Source: Niveispirillum sp. (GTDB lineage Bacteria > Pseudomonadota > Alphaproteobacteria > Azospirillales > Azospirillaceae). From it: a DNA stretch of 14,463 nt. The stretch covers positions 1 through 14,463 of the forward strand of contig JAEMSB010000047.1 in assembly GCA_016463045.1 (NCBI GenBank), written 5' to 3'. Positions 11,820 through 14,463 of the stretch are shown here, one piece after another (within the stretch, counting starts at the first letter, position 1; each line of letters begins with the position of its first letter). The notes under the pieces are model-generated. The model searched no databases. It saw only the letters and a list, made by a program, of their open reading frames with translations, and was not told the origin of the DNA. Made by a program: the position numbers and the translations under genes.

Positions 11820-14225
11820 TTACCCGCAGGCCTCCACCCAGGCGCGGACCTGTTCAAGGGCGCGGTTGCCCTTGCCCAGGCGCTTTTCCTCGGCCACTAG
11901 GATTGTGTGGAAGGCGCGCAGTTTCAGGCCGTTGATGCGGGCTTCCGACAGGGCGATGCCGCCGGCATCCACCACCAGATCGATGACACGCTCGGCGGCG
12001 TGCAGGCGGCCCAGCAGGTAATCATGTTCGCGGTCATGGCGGCTGAAAAAGCCGCCAAAGGCGTTCATGCGGGCGCTGCGCAGGTCGGTGGGTGCACCGG
12101 CCCGGCGCAGCAGACGGGCATCGGGCGGGGCGATGCGGTCCACGCGGATGGCGTGGAATTCATCCAGTTCCACCCAGCCGCTGGTCGAAAAGGTCAGCAC
12201 GTCCCAGAAGGCAAAGCCCAGATAGGCCTCAAATATCTGCCGCCGGGCCGCGGGACCCAGATAGTTCAGGCCCATCAGGGCAAAGATCTCATCAATCTCT
12301 GCCGACTGATCCTCCAGCTTCCAGACGGTGGCCAGTTGCGGCAGCACGCGGTCCAGCGTGTCGGCGGACGGTACCGGCCCGTCGGCGCGCATCAGGTTGT
12401 TGAGCGCGATCCGTTCCCCGGCATTGAACAGGCCCAACCCATCGGCGGCCAGACCGGGCAGCCGTTCCAGCGCGCTGTAGAGGCTGGCCTTCATCTCATC
12501 CAGATCGGGGGCGCGCGTGTCGGCATGTTCGCCTTCGCCCACCATCGGATAGATGGCGTTCAGTTCCCGGATCAGGAAACGCAGGCGCCGTCCCCGAAAG
12601 GCGATGTCGAAATCGCGCAGGAACCGCACCCAGGCCGGCTTTTCCCCGTCGGCAGAATAATCCAGCCGGTCGGGCAGAACCCCGCGCGCCCGCGCCCAAC
12701 CGTTCAACGCTGCCAGCAGGGCCGGTCTGGCCCCGGCATCGGCGCGGCCCAGGCATGGCGACAGCAGCGTGGCCAGATGTTCCAGCGCCCCTTCGATCTT
12801 GAGGCGCAGATAGGCCTCGAACGCGAAACCGGCCTGCTGCGCGGCGGCGGCGCTGGCCTGATCGCGCCAATGGCGAATCTGTTCGATGGTGGGGGCCGGC
12901 GGTAGCGACCCGCCCAGCACGCGCGATACCTGTTCGGTCACGCGCGGGCGGGCGGCATCCAGCAGGCCTCTAAGCCGCTCAATGCGGGCATTGCGGCCGG
13001 CAATGGCCAGCAATTCATCGCGCACCGGCTCATTGCGGGGAATGTCGGACAGGGCCCCCCGGATGGTCCGGAAAAAGCCCGGCGCTTCTGGCCGGCCCCC
13101 CAGACCGACGCGGCCCGCCGGCTTGGGATCGATATAGACGATGCGGCGGTCGACCTCGCGATAGGCGGGGCGGCCCGCGATGGCCGACAGGGCGGCGGCG
13201 AACGGCTTGTTGTTCAGGACGGACCCGTCGATGAAGCTGGCCTGTTCGGGGTCCGCCCCCTGGCGGCGATATTCGGCGAAGTTGCGTTCGAAGAACCGTG
13301 CCCGCCCCTCCCACCGTTCATCCCGCTCATTCAGCAGCCGGTCCATCTGCCGCACCTGGGCCGGTGGAAAGGCACCGGGATAGGAGGCGGATGCGCGGGC
13401 CGCGAACACCAGGCCCGGCACGTCCCCATCCTTGAAATCGCTGTCCAGTTCGCCTTCTGTCCGGCGGTAGCGGAAGGTGAAACGGTGGCGATGCTCCCGC
13501 TCCAGAATCTCCGGCGGGTCATGCGCCGGGATGCGGGTGGTATAGCCGTGGAAATCCGTCACCGTCACATGCAGCGATAAGGGCAGGCCGCGCGGCAGCA
13601 GGCTGGCCAGCGGCTTTTTCGTGCTGTCACCCATGGCATGGGCGGCATCCAGCAGAAATTCCATCAGCCGCTTGCCGTCAAAGGGCGGGCGGAACCAGCG
13701 GGACCGCACGAACAGCGACAGTTTCTCCGCCACCTCCGCATCCGGTGCCAGCCGTTCCAGACGCTGTGTCATGGCCCAGACCACGGGCCGCATGAACCAT
13801 TTCGACCATTTGCCGGCCCGGCTGTCGGGCGTCAGCAGCTGTGTCACATCGGCATTTTCCAGCCACAGGCTGGTCAGCGGTTCCAAATCCAGATCATGGG
13901 CCAGTGCGCGGGCCAGCAGCACGCCATTGATGCCGCCGGCACTGGCGCCCGCCACCACGTCGATCAGGACGCGTAAGGACAGGTCGGGCAGCAGATCGCG
14001 CAACAGGTCAAAATAGATGGATTCGGTATCGAAGGGCCGGGGATCGCCGGCGAGCGCCGCCTGGAAACTGCCGGCATGGCCATTGCCATGCGCGTTGCGG
14101 CCCGCATGCAGGGCCTGACTGGCCCGCACCAGCTTCCACAGTTCCTTGGTCACCCCGTGCATATAGACGGCCAGACTGACCCCGCCATAACAGACCAGCG
14201 CGATGCGAAGCTCCTTCTCCTTCAC
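11820..14225 (-). CDS. large patatin-like phospholipase protein (TIGR03607/DUF3376-like)
   Basis: An 801-aa protein with an N-terminal patatin domain (predicted Ser-Asp lipid acyl hydrolase). The oxyanion-loop region is CYGGVSLAVYMHGVTKELWKL (about residues 13-33), which is the form found in the large patatin-related family with a C-terminal DUF3376-like region rather than the usual GGGxxG. The nucleophile elbow GASAGGING places the catalytic Ser at 95, and the partner Asp is 333 in DGSVLNNKPF. A long C-terminal half (about 400-801) is helical, Arg-rich and unassigned; it includes FWDVLTFSTSGW and ends near VRAWVEACG. Start: GTG at 14225 with AAAGGGAGA eight bases upstream. An ATG at 14318 would add 31 low-complexity residues and overlap the divergent promoter region. 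No signal peptide, so the protein is likely cytosolic or membrane-peripheral. Family secure; lipid substrate unknown. Confidence 0.9.
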   Translation of the reverse strand: MKEKELRIALVCYGGVSLAVYMHGVTKELWKLVRASQALHAGRNAHGNGHAGSFQAALAGDPRPFDTESIYFDLLRDLLPDLSLRVLIDVVAGASAGGINGVLLARALAHDLDLEPLTSLWLENADVTQLLTPDSRAGKWSKWFMRPVVWAMTQRLERLAPDAEVAEKLSLFVRSRWFRPPFDGKRLMEFLLDAAHAMGDSTKKPLASLLPRGLPLSLHVTVTDFHGYTTRIPAHDPPEILEREHRHRFTFRYRRTEGELDSDFKDGDVPGLVFAARASASYPGAFPPAQVRQMDRLLNERDERWEGRARFFERNFAEYRRQGADPEQASFIDGSVLNNKPFAAALSAIAGRPAYREVDRRIVYIDPKPAGRVGLGGRPEAPGFFRTIRGALSDIPRNEPVRDELLAIAGRNARIERLRGLLDAARPRVTEQVSRVLGGSLPPAPTIEQIRHWRDQASAAAAQQAGFAFEAYLRLKIEGALEHLATLLSPCLGRADAGARPALLAALNGWARARGVLPDRLDYSADGEKPAWVRFLRDFDIAFRGRRLRFLIRELNAIYPMVGEGEHADTRAPDLDEMKASLYSALERLPGLAADGLGLFNAGERIALNNLMRADGPVPSADTLDRVLPQLATVWKLEDQSAEIDEIFALMGLNYLGPAARRQIFEAYLGFAFWDVLTFSTSGWVELDEFHAIRVDRIAPPDARLLRRAGAPTDLRSARMNAFGGFFSRHDREHDYLLGRLHAAERVIDLVVDAGGIALSEARINGLKLRAFHTILVAEEKRLGKGNRALEQVRAWVEACG

Positions 14226-14352
14226 CGGCCGCTCTCCCTTTGGTGGCAGGGGGCATGGTGGGGCCTGAGCGATGGTGGCGTCAACGGGACAGCAGGGGCG
14301 GACTATGGACGACCGCAAAAATCGGTTGGGGGGTGGCGGGGGCTTGCGTCAT

Positions 14353-14374
14353 TTTCTGGTTCAGGAACCGGAAA
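14353..14374 (+). promoter_or_regulatory. inverted repeat upstream of the right-edge gene
   Basis: TTTCTGGTTC (14353-14362) and GAACCGGAAA (14365-14374) match at 9 of 10 positions around AG. The right arm runs into the AAAGGAA ribosome-binding site (14372-14378), so either an operator or a hairpin affecting translation is possible. Confidence 0.35.
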
Positions 14375-14383
14375 GGAACGATC

Positions 14384-14463
14384 ATGCTGACCGCCACGCA
14401 CCCCGCCTTCACCCCGCTGCGCGCCCTGACCGCCATGAATGACCAGACCGCCCCGGCCCCCGA
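14384..14463 (+). CDS. 5' end of an unidentified gene, cut by the window edge
   Basis: ATG at 14384 has an excellent AAAGGAA ribosome-binding site with about six bases between. Twenty-six codons remain open to the window end (MLTATHPAFTPLRALTAMND...), rich in Thr, Ala and Pro, which is too short to identify. It is divergent from the patatin gene across a 158-bp gap that holds no other frame I can support. Confidence 0.6.
   Translation, partial: MLTATHPAFTPLRALTAMNDQTAPAP

Noticed and set aside
11907..12905. 332-codon plus-strand open frame opposite the patatin gene
   Set aside because: Low-complexity Gln/Gly/Arg antisense frame; the patatin motifs on the minus strand are unambiguous.

Overview
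This is a high-GC (visibly GC-rich in third codon positions) chromosomal window from an alphaproteobacterium, most likely a rhodospirillalean relative of Azospirillum, Niveispirillum or Nitrospirillum. The placement rests on a DUF1476 / F1-ATPase zeta gene (an alphaproteobacterial family), a HemJ-type protoporphyrinogen oxidase, an alphaproteobacterial-style RecX, and the REP-like hairpin GTCATCCCGGC-GCAA-GCCGGGATGAC. The species is inference; no rRNA or marker search was possible.

Layout. Positions 1-216 hold the 3' end of an unidentified, possibly EPSP-synthase-like frame. It abuts tail to tail, with no spacer, an SDR gene (217-972, minus) whose YxxxK lysine is replaced by alanine. A minus-strand operon follows: an XRE-cupin regulator (2060-2620) and a tandem-GNAT acetyltransferase (1066-2049). 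A 41-bp near-perfect palindrome overlaps the regulator's promoter and start codon. Next on the minus strand are an exported protein (2689-3228), then purS and purC (3370-4411), closed by a textbook C(UUCG)G terminator. The NRDE/TANGO2-like gene (4560-5312) lies upstream of purC, and the ATPase zeta subunit (5452-5772, plus) is divergent from it.

The middle is repeat-rich. Two perfect palindromes (5776-5815 and 5898-5927) with an identical 20-bp core bracket a 65-bp structured repeat. A second copy of that repeat, inverted, lies 5.9 kb away (11734-11797). Both repeat copies occupy gaps between convergent genes. After recX (minus) come two related ABC-2 permeases with no ATPase in view, separated by a REP hairpin.

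The right part has a membrane-anchored protein (8477-9772) with a Pro-Glu linker, a coiled coil and an unusually regular 19-residue beta-solenoid repeat. It is followed by a small GTG-start gene, an unrecognised 353-aa soluble protein (minus), hemJ (plus), an 801-aa patatin-like protein (minus) and the start of a plus-strand gene cut by the window end.

Functionally this is mostly housekeeping (purine synthesis, haem synthesis, ATPase control, RecA modulation) mixed with envelope genes. I see no phage, transposase, CRISPR or defence island. The most interesting material is non-coding (the leaderless autoregulatory palindrome and the palindrome-bracketed dispersed repeat), plus the lysine-less SDR and the 19-residue solenoid protein.
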